Shown piece by piece: positions 1 through 5,346 of a stretch of DNA of 40,289 bases. The DNA is from a virus. The position numbers and the translations under genes are program-made. Position 1 is the stretch's first letter; each line of letters starts with the position of its first letter. The notes beneath the pieces were generated by a model that saw nothing but the letters and a program-made list of their open reading frames with translations, was not told the origin of the DNA and ran no database searches. The stretch lies in IMG/VR virus record IMGVR_UViG_3300030110_003855, positions 1 through 40,289 of that record. One strand, 5' to 3'.

Positions 1-235
1 TTTTATCTCTTTCTGACAACATCCACTGACAATTGTTTACACTGTGCCCCATTAATTCTATTAATTGTTCACACATTTCACTGTTAGCGTCTGGTCTTAT
101 ATTGTATAGATGTACTGTACCATAAGTATGGTCTAACACCCACACAAAACTTCTTTTATTAATTTTAGTCGCATGATTTCTTGCCGCTTTTTCGTCGTCC
201 CTCATTTCATGCCATGCTTTTACTGAATCACTCAT
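1..235 (-). CDS. Hypothetical small protein, partial (runs off left edge)
   Basis: An open minus-strand frame starts with ATG at 235-233 and stays open for 78 codons to the window edge, so the C-terminus is missing. The visible protein begins MSDSVKAWHEMRDDEKAARN and continues with a charged helix-rich start, then a WVLDHTYGTVHLYNI stretch that looks like two beta strands. The start overlaps the stop of the preceding 73-aa gene by 8 nt, which suggests translational coupling. I do not recognise the family. It belongs to the minus-strand run of small early-type genes downstream of the promoter-like motif at 641-665. Confidence 0.7.
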   Translation of the reverse strand, partial: MSDSVKAWHEMRDDEKAARNHATKINKRSFVWVLDHTYGTVHLYNIRPDANSEMCEQLIELMGHSVNNCQWMLSERDK

Positions 236-449
236 CGTAATATTTATTAGTTGTTACATTTAATTTATTAGCGATATGCCTAGCGACGTTTGCCATCAAA
301 TAACTGTGAGCTTCATTGTATTCATCACCTTCAAGGTTTTTGAAAGTGTCGTCGTCTAGTGCCCATTCGCACGCTTTATATATTTCGTGTTCTATTAGAT
401 ACTCTGCAGTTTCTTTTGCTTTAATATCCATTAATTTTGTATAACTCAT
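228..449 (-). CDS. Hypothetical 73-aa protein, early region
   Basis: Reading from ATG at 449-447 the protein is MSYTKLMDIKAKETAEYLIE and onward, acidic and helical, ending NVTTNKYYDE. An in-frame GTG at 467 would add six residues, but it lies inside the stem of the hairpin at 465-547. The ATG has the A/T-rich leader (gataaaaATG) seen at most starts here, so I prefer it. It lies downstream of a promoter-like motif and a strong structured leader, and its stop overlaps the next start by 8 nt. No family recognised. Confidence 0.7.
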   Translation of the reverse strand: MSYTKLMDIKAKETAEYLIEHEIYKACEWALDDDTFKNLEGDEYNEAHSYLMANVARHIANKLNVTTNKYYDE

Positions 450-464
450 ATTTTTATCTTTTAA

Positions 465-574
465 CACTACAGTTGGAAAGGGAATTACCTTTTTAACTTA
501 GAGAATTCCAGTTGGGAATGGTAATTGTAGTCCCTTTCCTTGTAGTGGAGTCACCGTCTATGCCCAGTGAACTC
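465..574 (-). ncRNA. Candidate structured leader or small RNA (two adjacent hairpins)
   Basis: Two hairpins abut. The first (465-547) has three successive stem blocks: CACTACA at 465-471 with TGTAGTG at 541-547, GGAAAGGG at 475-482 with CCCTTTCC at 532-539, and AATTACC at 483-489 with GGTAATT at 520-526. An inner ATTCC/GGAAT hairpin at 505-519 forms the tip. The second (548-574) pairs GAGTCAC with GTGAACTC, leaving one bulged base. The element lies between the promoter-like motif at 641-665 and the 73-aa gene, on the same strand, so it should be in that transcript. There is no U-run after it in the minus direction, so a simple terminator is unlikely in that orientation. Function unknown; the pairing is direct observation, the RNA role is inference. 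Confidence 0.45.
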
Positions 575-640
575 GGTTTCTTTTTGCATAGTTGTAAATT
601 TCTTTTAATCCCTGTAATTATTATTACATATATTTATTAG

Positions 641-665
641 ATTATCCAAAGATAATCGTAATTAG
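641..665 (-). promoter_or_regulatory. 25-bp promoter-like motif, copy A
   Basis: On the minus strand it reads CTAATTACGA, seven variable bases, then TGGATAAT. It is one of four ungapped copies (others at 1673, 2347 and 2486). It lies 14 bp beyond the stop of the 139-aa gene and upstream of the structured leader and the 73-aa gene, as expected of a promoter. Confidence 0.65.
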
Positions 666-678
666 TTTGTAATGCGTA

Positions 679-1098
679 CTATTTCTTGTAATTCTTTAAA
701 TAGTATTCTAACATATAATTCATTCTTGCTATTTGGCTACCAATTAAAGTTCTTGCTTGAGCAATATACTTTCTAGTTACTAACTCACCATCACCTAAAT
801 ACATATACCTTTCATTTCTTTTATAAATTGGATTTATTTGATATGGTGACCATGCGCCATTTTGTTTTCTTACATAACCGCTTTTAAATACAGCTATTCT
901 TAGTTTATCATTAGTTGGTTTTCTACCTTTATTCCACTTAATTACTTGTTTAGTCCAACAAGTTACTGGAAATTCAAATTCTCTGGTGCCATTTTTAGCT
1001 TGTCTTTGTGTAGTTACCTCACGAATATTATACTCGATTAGTAATCTTCTTGCGTAAGCATTTTCTAACGCCTCTCTTTCTTGTCTATATTTATTCAT
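679..1098 (-). CDS. Hypothetical basic protein, 139 aa
   Basis: The start is ATG at 1098-1096, giving MNKYRQEREALENAYARRLL. The same frame stays open upstream to a TTG at 1170, but those codons are simply the tRNA gene read as protein, so the shorter start is right. The protein is rich in Arg, Lys and Tyr, with a helical N-terminus, a middle segment around VTCWTKQVIKWNKGRKP, and a C-terminal helix ending YYLKNYKK. That composition would suit a nucleic-acid-binding protein, but no domain is recognised. It directly follows the tRNA, with 14 nt between the tRNA 3' end and ATG, so the two are probably cotranscribed and separated by tRNA processing. Confidence 0.7.
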   Translation of the reverse strand: MNKYRQEREALENAYARRLLIEYNIREVTTQRQAKNGTREFEFPVTCWTKQVIKWNKGRKPTNDKLRIAVFKSGYVRKQNGAWSPYQINPIYKRNERYMYLGDGELVTRKYIAQARTLIGSQIARMNYMLEYYLKNYKK

Positions 1099-1112
1099 AG
1101 TTATTAATTTAG

Positions 1113-1185
1113 TTGCGGGAGATGGAGTCGAACCATCGACCTCAAGGTTATGAGCCTTGCGAGCTACCAACTGCTCTATCCCGCC
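1113..1185 (-). tRNA. tRNA-Met(CAT), initiator-type
   Basis: A 73-nt cloverleaf is readable on the minus strand. Acceptor GGCGGGA pairs with TCCCGCA except at position 1-72 (G1 opposite A72). The D stem is GAGC/GCTC with an 8-nt loop, the anticodon stem CAAGG/CCTTG holds the loop CTCATAA (anticodon CAT), the variable loop is AGGTC, the T arm is GATGG-TTCGACT-CCATC, and the discriminator is A73. CCA is not encoded. The unpaired 1-72 and the A11:T24 pair in the D stem are established hallmarks of bacterial initiator tRNA, whereas elongators have a pyrimidine at 11. The anticodon stem keeps G30:C40 and G31:C39, but the third initiator G:C pair (29-41) is A:T here. Confidence 0.93.
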
Positions 1186-1188
1186 ATT

Positions 1189-1281
1189 TTATACGTAATC
1201 TAGTAGTAATTCTTGTAAAGTTTCGAGAGTAATCTCACCATTTACAAACATTATCCAGTAATCTAATTTATTATCTTCCAT
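1189..1281 (-). CDS. Hypothetical 30-aa microprotein
   Basis: ATG at 1281-1279 overlaps the TAA of the upstream 80-aa gene by one base (TAATG). The same kind of junction occurs at several secure gene pairs on the plus strand. The product begins MEDNKLDYWIMFVNGEITLE and ends ELLLDYV: a hydrophobic WIMFV core strand followed by an amphipathic helix. It ends 3 nt before the tRNA. The coupling supports real translation despite the size. Family unknown. Confidence 0.55.
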   Translation of the reverse strand: MEDNKLDYWIMFVNGEITLETLQELLLDYV

Positions 1282-1523
1282 TATTTCTTAAATTGTTTAA
1301 TCCACTCAAAATCCTTTTGAAATTTAGAGTCATTTGGTGCATATTTATTCCACTCATCTACTAATTCTTCAGTCCATCCACCATTATCTGCTACTTTTTG
1401 CTCAATAATATCCGCTTGATATCTACCATTTTGATAGTATCTATGGTCATCCGCCATCATATAAGTATGGTCATGGTGTTCAAACATTTCTTGTAGTGTT
1501 AAATCTTCAAAGTATTTAGGCAT
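1281..1523 (-). CDS. Hypothetical acidic protein, 80 aa
   Basis: The protein begins MPKYFEDLTLQEMFEHHDHT and ends FEWIKQFKK. It is acidic and aromatic-rich, with a cluster of His and Asp near residues 15-27 (HHDHTYMMADDHRYY). That cluster could bind a metal, but no known site signature is present. Its start overlaps the end of the 46-aa ORF upstream by 8 nt, and its stop overlaps the 30-aa ORF downstream by one base, so it is the middle of a tight three-gene cluster behind the promoter-like motif at 1673-1697. I do not recognise a family. Confidence 0.7.
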   Translation of the reverse strand: MPKYFEDLTLQEMFEHHDHTYMMADDHRYYQNGRYQADIIEQKVADNGGWTEELVDEWNKYAPNDSKFQKDFEWIKQFKK

Positions 1524-1656
1524 AGTTATTATTTTTTATAGTGTAATAGTTATTATATTCTTTAGTGTATAGTATTTTATTTAATATTATTGTTTTATTA
1601 AACATAGTTAATTGTACTTGGTTGTGTGGTAAGAATTTTATTTTATTTTTATTCAT
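1516..1656 (-). CDS. Hypothetical 46-aa protein, first gene behind motif B
   Basis: ATG at 1656-1654 opens a frame encoding MNKNKIKFLPHNQVQLTMFN and onward, ending KNNNYA, rich in Asn, Lys, Ile and Tyr. It begins 16 nt beyond the promoter-like motif B and overlaps the next gene by 8 nt, the same overlap size as at 228-235. An internal Met at residue 18 is an alternative start. The AT-rich composition means a chance ORF cannot be excluded; position and coupling are the main support. Confidence 0.45.
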   Translation of the reverse strand: MNKNKIKFLPHNQVQLTMFNKTIILNKILYTKEYNNYYTIKNNNYA

Positions 1657-1672
1657 GTTCTTTCTTTATTAT

Positions 1673-1697
1673 ATTATCCAACTTTATTCGTATTTAG
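1673..1697 (-). promoter_or_regulatory. 25-bp promoter-like motif, copy B
   Basis: On the minus strand it reads CTAAATACGA, seven variable bases, then TGGATAAT. It sits just upstream of the 46/80/30-aa gene cluster, tRNA and 139-aa gene, and just downstream of the stop of the 31-aa membrane-protein ORF. Confidence 0.65.
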
Positions 1698-1702
1698 TTT
1701 GT

Positions 1703-1798
1703 TTAGCAAGGGCAGAATATCCATAGTGCCACGTAGAGTAGTAAGAATAATCCTACTACAAAAGATATTTGCGCTGTAATTTCTAATATTCTTTTCAT
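1703..1798 (-). CDS. Small membrane protein, 31 aa
   Basis: The minus-strand ORF from ATG at 1798-1796 encodes MKRILEITAQISFVVGLFLL and onward, ending YVALWIFCPC. It is a short basic start followed by one transmembrane segment (about residues 8-28) and a Cys-Pro-Cys end. It follows a second small membrane ORF by 10 nt. Single-span microproteins of this kind are common in phage early regions, where some act on host membranes, but the role here is unknown. A real hydrophobic segment with a basic N-terminus is better than expected by chance. Confidence 0.5.
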   Translation of the reverse strand: MKRILEITAQISFVVGLFLLLYVALWIFCPC

Positions 1799-1808
1799 AT
1801 TTCTTATT

Positions 1809-1988
1809 TTAATAGCAACAAATGTCCACTGTTATTCCAAACGCTATCATTCCATAGATGAAATACGCTATTCCACCAAACGCTACTGTTCCAAGCGCAG
1901 TCATCACTATATCCATAAATATATTAAATGGATGAGTGTTGTGTACATATTTATACACTTTGTTGTAAGTTAATTTAATTTTACTCAT
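1809..1988 (-). CDS. Small membrane protein, 59 aa
   Basis: ATG at 1988-1986 follows an A/T-rich leader. The product begins MSKIKLTYNKVYKYVHNTHP, a basic 20-residue head, then a long hydrophobic stretch (about residues 23-57, FNIFMDIVMTALGTV, then AFGGIAYFIYGMIAF) able to form one long or two short membrane spans, and ends DICCY. It lies downstream of the 75-aa gene and the tRNA-like hairpin in the same transcription direction, and just upstream of the 31-aa membrane ORF. No family recognised. A membrane role (superinfection exclusion, host takeover) is only a guess. Confidence 0.6.
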   Translation of the reverse strand: MSKIKLTYNKVYKYVHNTHPFNIFMDIVMTALGTVAFGGIAYFIYGMIAFGITVDICCY

Positions 1989-2012
1989 AATTGTTATTTA
2001 TTTAATATTAGT

Positions 2013-2055
2013 TCTCTTGTGAGTAATCGAAACCCACCTCTGCTCCAAGAAGAGA
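2013..2055 (-). other. tRNA-like mini-hairpin (acceptor-like stem plus T-arm)
   Basis: On the minus strand a T-arm look-alike, TGGGT - loop TTCGATT - ACTCA (2020-2036), is flanked by AAGAGA and TCTCTT, which can pair as an acceptor-like stem (2013-2018 with 2050-2055). No D arm or anticodon arm fits in the 13 nt between the 5' strand and the T arm. The 3' flank after the stem starts AACTAA, as does the 3' flank of the genuine tRNA at 1113. It may be a decayed tRNA or a minimal RNase P-type substrate. The structure is visible; the role is inference. Confidence 0.4.
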
Positions 2056-2074
2056 TTTGAGATAGAAGTAATTA

Positions 2075-2302
2075 TTAAACTACTTCTTTATCTCTTAGTA
2101 CAGTTGGAATACTTGTTGAAGAAGTATAACTTTTATACTTTATAAAACAATTCATTTCACTTAATTTATCTTTCATAATTTCCCACACTTTATCGTGATT
2201 ATATTTGAAAGTTTTTCCATTTTGAAATTCTACATTTATTGTTTGATTTTTACCGATTAGTGACTTTCTCACTACAAATCTTTTACTTGTTAATACTGAC
2301 AT
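2075..2302 (-). CDS. Hypothetical basic protein, 75 aa
   Basis: ATG at 2302-2300 lies 44 bp beyond the promoter-like motif C. The product begins MSVLTSKRFVVRKSLIGKNQ and continues with alternating strands (TINVEFQNGKTFKYNHDKV), a helix (WEIMKDKLSEMN) and a Lys/Tyr/Ser segment, ending LRDKEVV. The pattern of two strands, a helix and further strands suggests a compact alpha/beta fold. No family recognised. It is the first gene of the minus-strand transcript that also carries the tRNA-like hairpin and the two membrane microproteins. Confidence 0.7.
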   Translation of the reverse strand: MSVLTSKRFVVRKSLIGKNQTINVEFQNGKTFKYNHDKVWEIMKDKLSEMNCFIKYKSYTSSTSIPTVLRDKEVV

Positions 2303-2346
2303 AGTTTTTAATTTTAAAGTTATTTATTTATTTTATTTACATTACT

Positions 2347-2371
2347 ATTATCCAATTGTATTCGTATTTAT
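2347..2371 (-). promoter_or_regulatory. 25-bp promoter-like motif, copy C
   Basis: On the minus strand it reads ATAAATACGA, seven variable bases, then TGGATAAT. It lies 44 bp upstream of the 75-aa gene start. Confidence 0.65.
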
Positions 2372-2485
2372 ATTGTATGTTTGTAAGTGTGTAATTGTTT
2401 ACTCATTAAATTTAGTTGAATAGTGTACCGCACTCACTCACATTATATAATAATAGTATATAATTCATAATAGTTATTTGTATCT

Positions 2486-2510
2486 ATTATCCATTATATA
2501 TCGTAATAAG
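2486..2510 (-). promoter_or_regulatory. 25-bp promoter-like motif, copy D
   Basis: On the minus strand it reads CTTATTACGA, seven variable bases, then TGGATAAT. It is the outermost copy at the divergent junction. No convincing gene lies between it and copy C (only an 18-codon frame), so it may drive a leader RNA or simply reinforce copy C. Confidence 0.6.
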
Positions 2511-2550
2511 ATTGTAATAAATATACAAATGAAATACGATGTAAGGTGAA

Positions 2551-2690
2551 TCAGGAAAAAGCTGAATAGTCCCTGAAAAAAACATAAAAGATATTGCAGA
2601 ATGCTATGAAATCTGCATATATATACGCAAAAACCTAAGAAAAAATGGGAGGCCCATGAAATATAAACGCGTTTTCCTTAGATAAAGGCG
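2551..2690 (+). ncRNA. Candidate structured RNA at the divergent junction
   Basis: Three hairpins follow one another on the plus strand: TCAGG/CCTGA (2551-2555 with 2572-2576), TGCAGA/TCTGCA (2595-2600 with 2612-2617), and a compound stem. The compound stem pairs CGC 2626-2628 with GCG 2688-2690, CTAAG 2635-2639 with CTTAG 2677-2681, and AAAA with TTTT 2672-2675. It encloses a tight ATGGG-AGG-CCCAT hairpin (2645-2657) and a single-stranded tail. G/C bases here are concentrated in the paired blocks despite the AT-rich surroundings. No known RNA family recognised; strand and function are uncertain. Confidence 0.4.
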
Positions 2691-2873
2691 GCAAAAAGGA
2701 GAGGCGCTACACTACCCTAACAAATATGTAATATTTTTTTTTAAAGTATGACATTAGCCTATATAGATAATATAGTAATACGCTATTGTCACCATTTAAG
2801 TAAATTTTCGCTTTTATATGTGAGTATATATAGTATAGCGAGGTACGCCTTAACTAATATAAAAGAAATTAAT

Positions 2874-3425
2874 ATGCCTATAATTTATACTTACCCAAAA
2901 GCAACTCCTAAAGCAACAGATCTATTAATAGGTACTGTAGTGGAAGATAACAGTGCGGCAACCGTAACTAAAGGTAACCCAACTGTAAGTTTCCCTATAT
3001 CTAAAGTTCAGAGTTTATTCAACATGAATACAACAGATACCACTGTAGCTTTAACAACAAACCAAATAAAAGATGCGTACAGTAACCCTATCACTTTATT
3101 AGCAGCACCTGGTGCTGACAGTGTATTAAACATACAACAAATATCAATATATGTAGAAGGTGGTACAATCGCGTTTGACTCTGATTATGATTTTCAATTA
3201 GCAGGTCCTTGGGAAACTGCTGGTGATATAACTATAGACAAATCAATAATAAATGTTGCAGCCAATACTAAAACTTCTTGGGTAACAGTACCAACAAACT
3301 CACTCGTAATGGAAGCTAATGCGGCTTTAGTATTAAGCGTAGGAACAGAAAATATTTCAAATGGTAATGGTTTAGTGTATGTAAATATAATTTACAAAAC
3401 ACAAGAATTATCATCATCATTTTAA
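2874..3425 (+). CDS. Putative virion structural protein, 183 aa
   Basis: I place the start at ATG 2874 (MPIIYTYPKATPKATDLLIG) rather than the in-frame ATG at 2748, because the intervening sequence is low-complexity and the inner ATG has the usual A/T-rich leader. The opening (YPKATPKATDLLIGTV and onward) resembles the short conserved N-termini of marine phage tail and fibre proteins, and recurs in spirit at the start of the 241-aa fibre protein (11932). The rest is beta-rich with Thr, Asn and Ser, as in fibre or decoration proteins, ending SSSF. It is the first gene of the plus-strand run. A virion location is inference; the attachment partner is unknown. Confidence 0.6.
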   Translation: MPIIYTYPKATPKATDLLIGTVVEDNSAATVTKGNPTVSFPISKVQSLFNMNTTDTTVALTTNQIKDAYSNPITLLAAPGADSVLNIQQISIYVEGGTIAFDSDYDFQLAGPWETAGDITIDKSIINVAANTKTSWVTVPTNSLVMEANAALVLSVGTENISNGNGLVYVNIIYKTQELSSSF

Positions 3426-3467
3426 ACCCGGCAATAGTGCCAAATAACCAGTAAATACCAATATATT

Positions 3468-3758
3468 ATGACGTATTTTTACACGACTAGATCGTGGAGT
3501 AGTCAACCACAAATATCCGACGAAACCATTAATTCTTGGAAGCATTTAGCTGAAAAGAAACATTGGAGAATCGTTGAATTACCAAACGGTTTTTATCAAA
3601 CCGAATACCAAGATCCAAATAATAAAGATACTTGGAACGACGTAACCAGACGTGAAACACTAGAAGGAGCAGAAAAAGCAATAGACGCCTCTATTGAACA
3701 TTATGCTAAAAAACTAGAATTCATAAATGGACCAAAGGTCGTAAAAACCTTTAAATAA
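3468..3758 (+). CDS. Conserved hypothetical phage protein, 96 aa
   Basis: The protein begins MTYFYTTRSWSSQPQISDET. A central segment, WRIVELPNGFYQTEYQDPN, followed by TWNDVTRRETLEGAEKAIDA and an SIEHYAKKLE helix, gives a plausible beta-beta-alpha fold. I recall similar small proteins in marine phage genomes, but no function is known to me. It lies just upstream of groEL with a 34-bp AATTT-rich gap. It is read with the structural genes but is not obviously structural itself. Confidence 0.7.
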   Translation: MTYFYTTRSWSSQPQISDETINSWKHLAEKKHWRIVELPNGFYQTEYQDPNNKDTWNDVTRRETLEGAEKAIDASIEHYAKKLEFINGPKVVKTFK

Positions 3759-3792
3759 TTATATACAACAATTTAATTTAATTTAATTTAAT

Positions 3793-5346
3793 ATGGCAGA
3801 AGCAATAGTCAAAAATCTATCTTTTGGCCAAGAGGCTAAAAGTGGAGTATTTAAAGGAATCAAAAAACTCACAAACGCTGTTAGCTCCACATTAGGAGCT
3901 AGCGGTAAGTGTGTAATGTTTGAGGATAGTAACGGGAAACCCGTGATAACCAAAGACGGTGTAACAGTAGCAAACTCAATTATTCTACTAGATCCAGTGG
4001 AAAATATGGGCGCTACGCTTCTAAAAGAAGCAGCTAGACAAACTGTCAAAGAAGCTGGCGATGGAACAACAACGGCTACAGTACTAGCGCGCTCAATTTT
4101 AGAAGAAGCTTACAAAGTTGATGATACCGAAAGAAATATAAGAAATGGGATCAATAGTGGTGTTAAAAAAGTAATTGAATACTTAGAAAAAGAAACCACT
4201 GAAGTAAAAAATGAAATGATTGATCAAGTTGCAACCATCTCATCCAACAATGATAAAGAGTTAGGGGAGATAATAGCAAGTGCTTTCAAAGAAGTTGGCA
4301 AAGATGGTGTGGTAAGCATGGAATCAGCTGGTGATGAAATAACATCATATGAAATAGTTGATGGTGCAACATTAGATAAAGGATTAACTAATTTTCATTT
4401 TATAACGGAAAAAGACAAGGGGATAGCAGAATTAAATAACCCACTTGTTTTATTGGTAGAAACTAAATTACCTAACGTTAGAAAAATACAAAACGTATTA
4501 GAATACGTAATAAAAAATAATAAGCCATTGCTTGTTATAGCAGACGCTGAAGATCAATTAGTATCTGCGTTAGCAATGAATAAAGTTAAAGGTAACATCC
4601 AAGTTAATATAATTGGTGCACCTAACTTTGGGATAAACAGAAAACAAATGTTCACTGATTTAGCATTAATAACAGGTGCTACAGTTATAAATGAGGATTT
4701 AGGTGATGATATAGATCTTATTGAACCAGAACATTTAGGTACATGTTTAAAATCTACTACATCTGATAATGAGACAATTATTCGTTTCAATAAAGATAAT
4801 GAAGAAATAGATCAAGTTATAATATCATTAAAGGAAAAGATAGATAAAGAAAAAGCACCCGCGATGAAAATTCGTTTAGAAAAAAGGTTAGCTTTTTTAA
4901 ATGGTAAAGTAGGTATTATAAAAGTTGGGGCTAATTCAGAAGTAGAATTAAAAGAAAAGAATGATAGAGTAGAAGATGCTATCTGTGCTACAAAAGCCGC
5001 TATTAAAGAAGGTATAGTACCTGGAGGTGGAATCGCACTTCTAAACGCTAGCAATAAAATTGAAAGTAATAGCAAAGGTGAACAAGCTTTATTAAAAGCA
5101 ATCCAATCCCCTTTTAATACTATAATGCATAATGCTGGATTTGAAAAGTATGATATGCCAAAAGTAAAAGGTGAAGGATATAATGTGGTTACAGGAAATA
5201 TGGTAAATATGATTCGCTCTGGAATAATAGATCCTTTGTTAGTAACTAAAAGCGCTTTAAAAAACGCGGCTTCCGTAGCAACTACTATATTATCAACTGA
5301 TTGTGTAATTAATAACTTAAGGGTTGGTGATGAAAGCAATAGGTAA
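3793..5346 (+). CDS. groEL: Phage-encoded chaperonin GroEL (Hsp60), 517 aa
   Basis: GroEL forms ATP-driven double rings that fold proteins in a chamber capped by GroES. The ATPase signatures are intact: ITKDGV with Asp55 (E. coli Asp52), the AGDGTTTATVLA phosphate loop with Asp90 (E. coli Asp87), and DRVEDA with Asp394 (E. coli Asp398) followed by IVPGGGIAL. The length is slightly below the bacterial 540-550, and the usual C-terminal Gly-Gly-Met tail is absent. In the apical substrate/GroES-binding face several hydrophobics differ by my alignment: the E. coli Tyr199, Tyr203-Phe204 and Leu234 positions are Leu, Phe-His and Gln. Start at ATG 3793 (MAEAIVKNLS). It overlaps groES by 17 nt, in the order EL-ES, the reverse of bacterial groESL. 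It is likely an active chaperonin tuned to phage clients. Confidence 0.97.
   Translation: MAEAIVKNLSFGQEAKSGVFKGIKKLTNAVSSTLGASGKCVMFEDSNGKPVITKDGVTVANSIILLDPVENMGATLLKEAARQTVKEAGDGTTTATVLARSILEEAYKVDDTERNIRNGINSGVKKVIEYLEKETTEVKNEMIDQVATISSNNDKELGEIIASAFKEVGKDGVVSMESAGDEITSYEIVDGATLDKGLTNFHFITEKDKGIAELNNPLVLLVETKLPNVRKIQNVLEYVIKNNKPLLVIADAEDQLVSALAMNKVKGNIQVNIIGAPNFGINRKQMFTDLALITGATVINEDLGDDIDLIEPEHLGTCLKSTTSDNETIIRFNKDNEEIDQVIISLKEKIDKEKAPAMKIRLEKRLAFLNGKVGIIKVGANSEVELKEKNDRVEDAICATKAAIKEGIVPGGGIALLNASNKIESNSKGEQALLKAIQSPFNTIMHNAGFEKYDMPKVKGEGYNVVTGNMVNMIRSGIIDPLLVTKSALKNAASVATTILSTDCVINNLRVGDESNR

Larger units (their letters stand above)
2303..2873. other. Divergent control region without convincing protein genes
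   Basis: This 571-bp gap separates the minus-strand early genes from the plus-strand morphogenesis genes. It holds two copies of the 25-bp motif facing left, and a plus-strand half match to it (AAATACGA at 2532-2539 followed by TGTAAGG). It also holds a candidate structured RNA (2551-2690), a T-run at 2734-2742, and an imperfect long-range inverted repeat (CGCTAT near 2780, ATAGCG near 2835). A plus-strand frame is open from 2748 in phase with the 183-aa gene, but its extra 42 residues look like untranslated AT-rich sequence. Confidence 0.6.

Noticed and set aside
1099-1170. N-terminal extension of the 139-aa gene from a TTG at 1170
   Set aside because: The extra codons are the tRNA gene read in one frame; the ATG at 1098 has a normal leader.
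1113-1185. The tRNA as a phage attachment site
   Set aside because: No integrase and no duplicated tRNA 3' end are seen in the window.
2372-2485. An 18-codon minus-strand frame between motif copies D and C
   Set aside because: Too short, no coupling with neighbours and no recognisable peptide feature.
2748-2873. Longer start for the 183-aa protein at ATG 2748
   Set aside because: The extra 42 residues are low-complexity AT-rich sequence overlapping the control region, and the inner start matches the conserved opening of phage virion proteins.
4812-5339. Antisense open frame of 175 codons over groEL
   Set aside because: A mirror of the groEL coding pattern; groEL itself is unambiguous.
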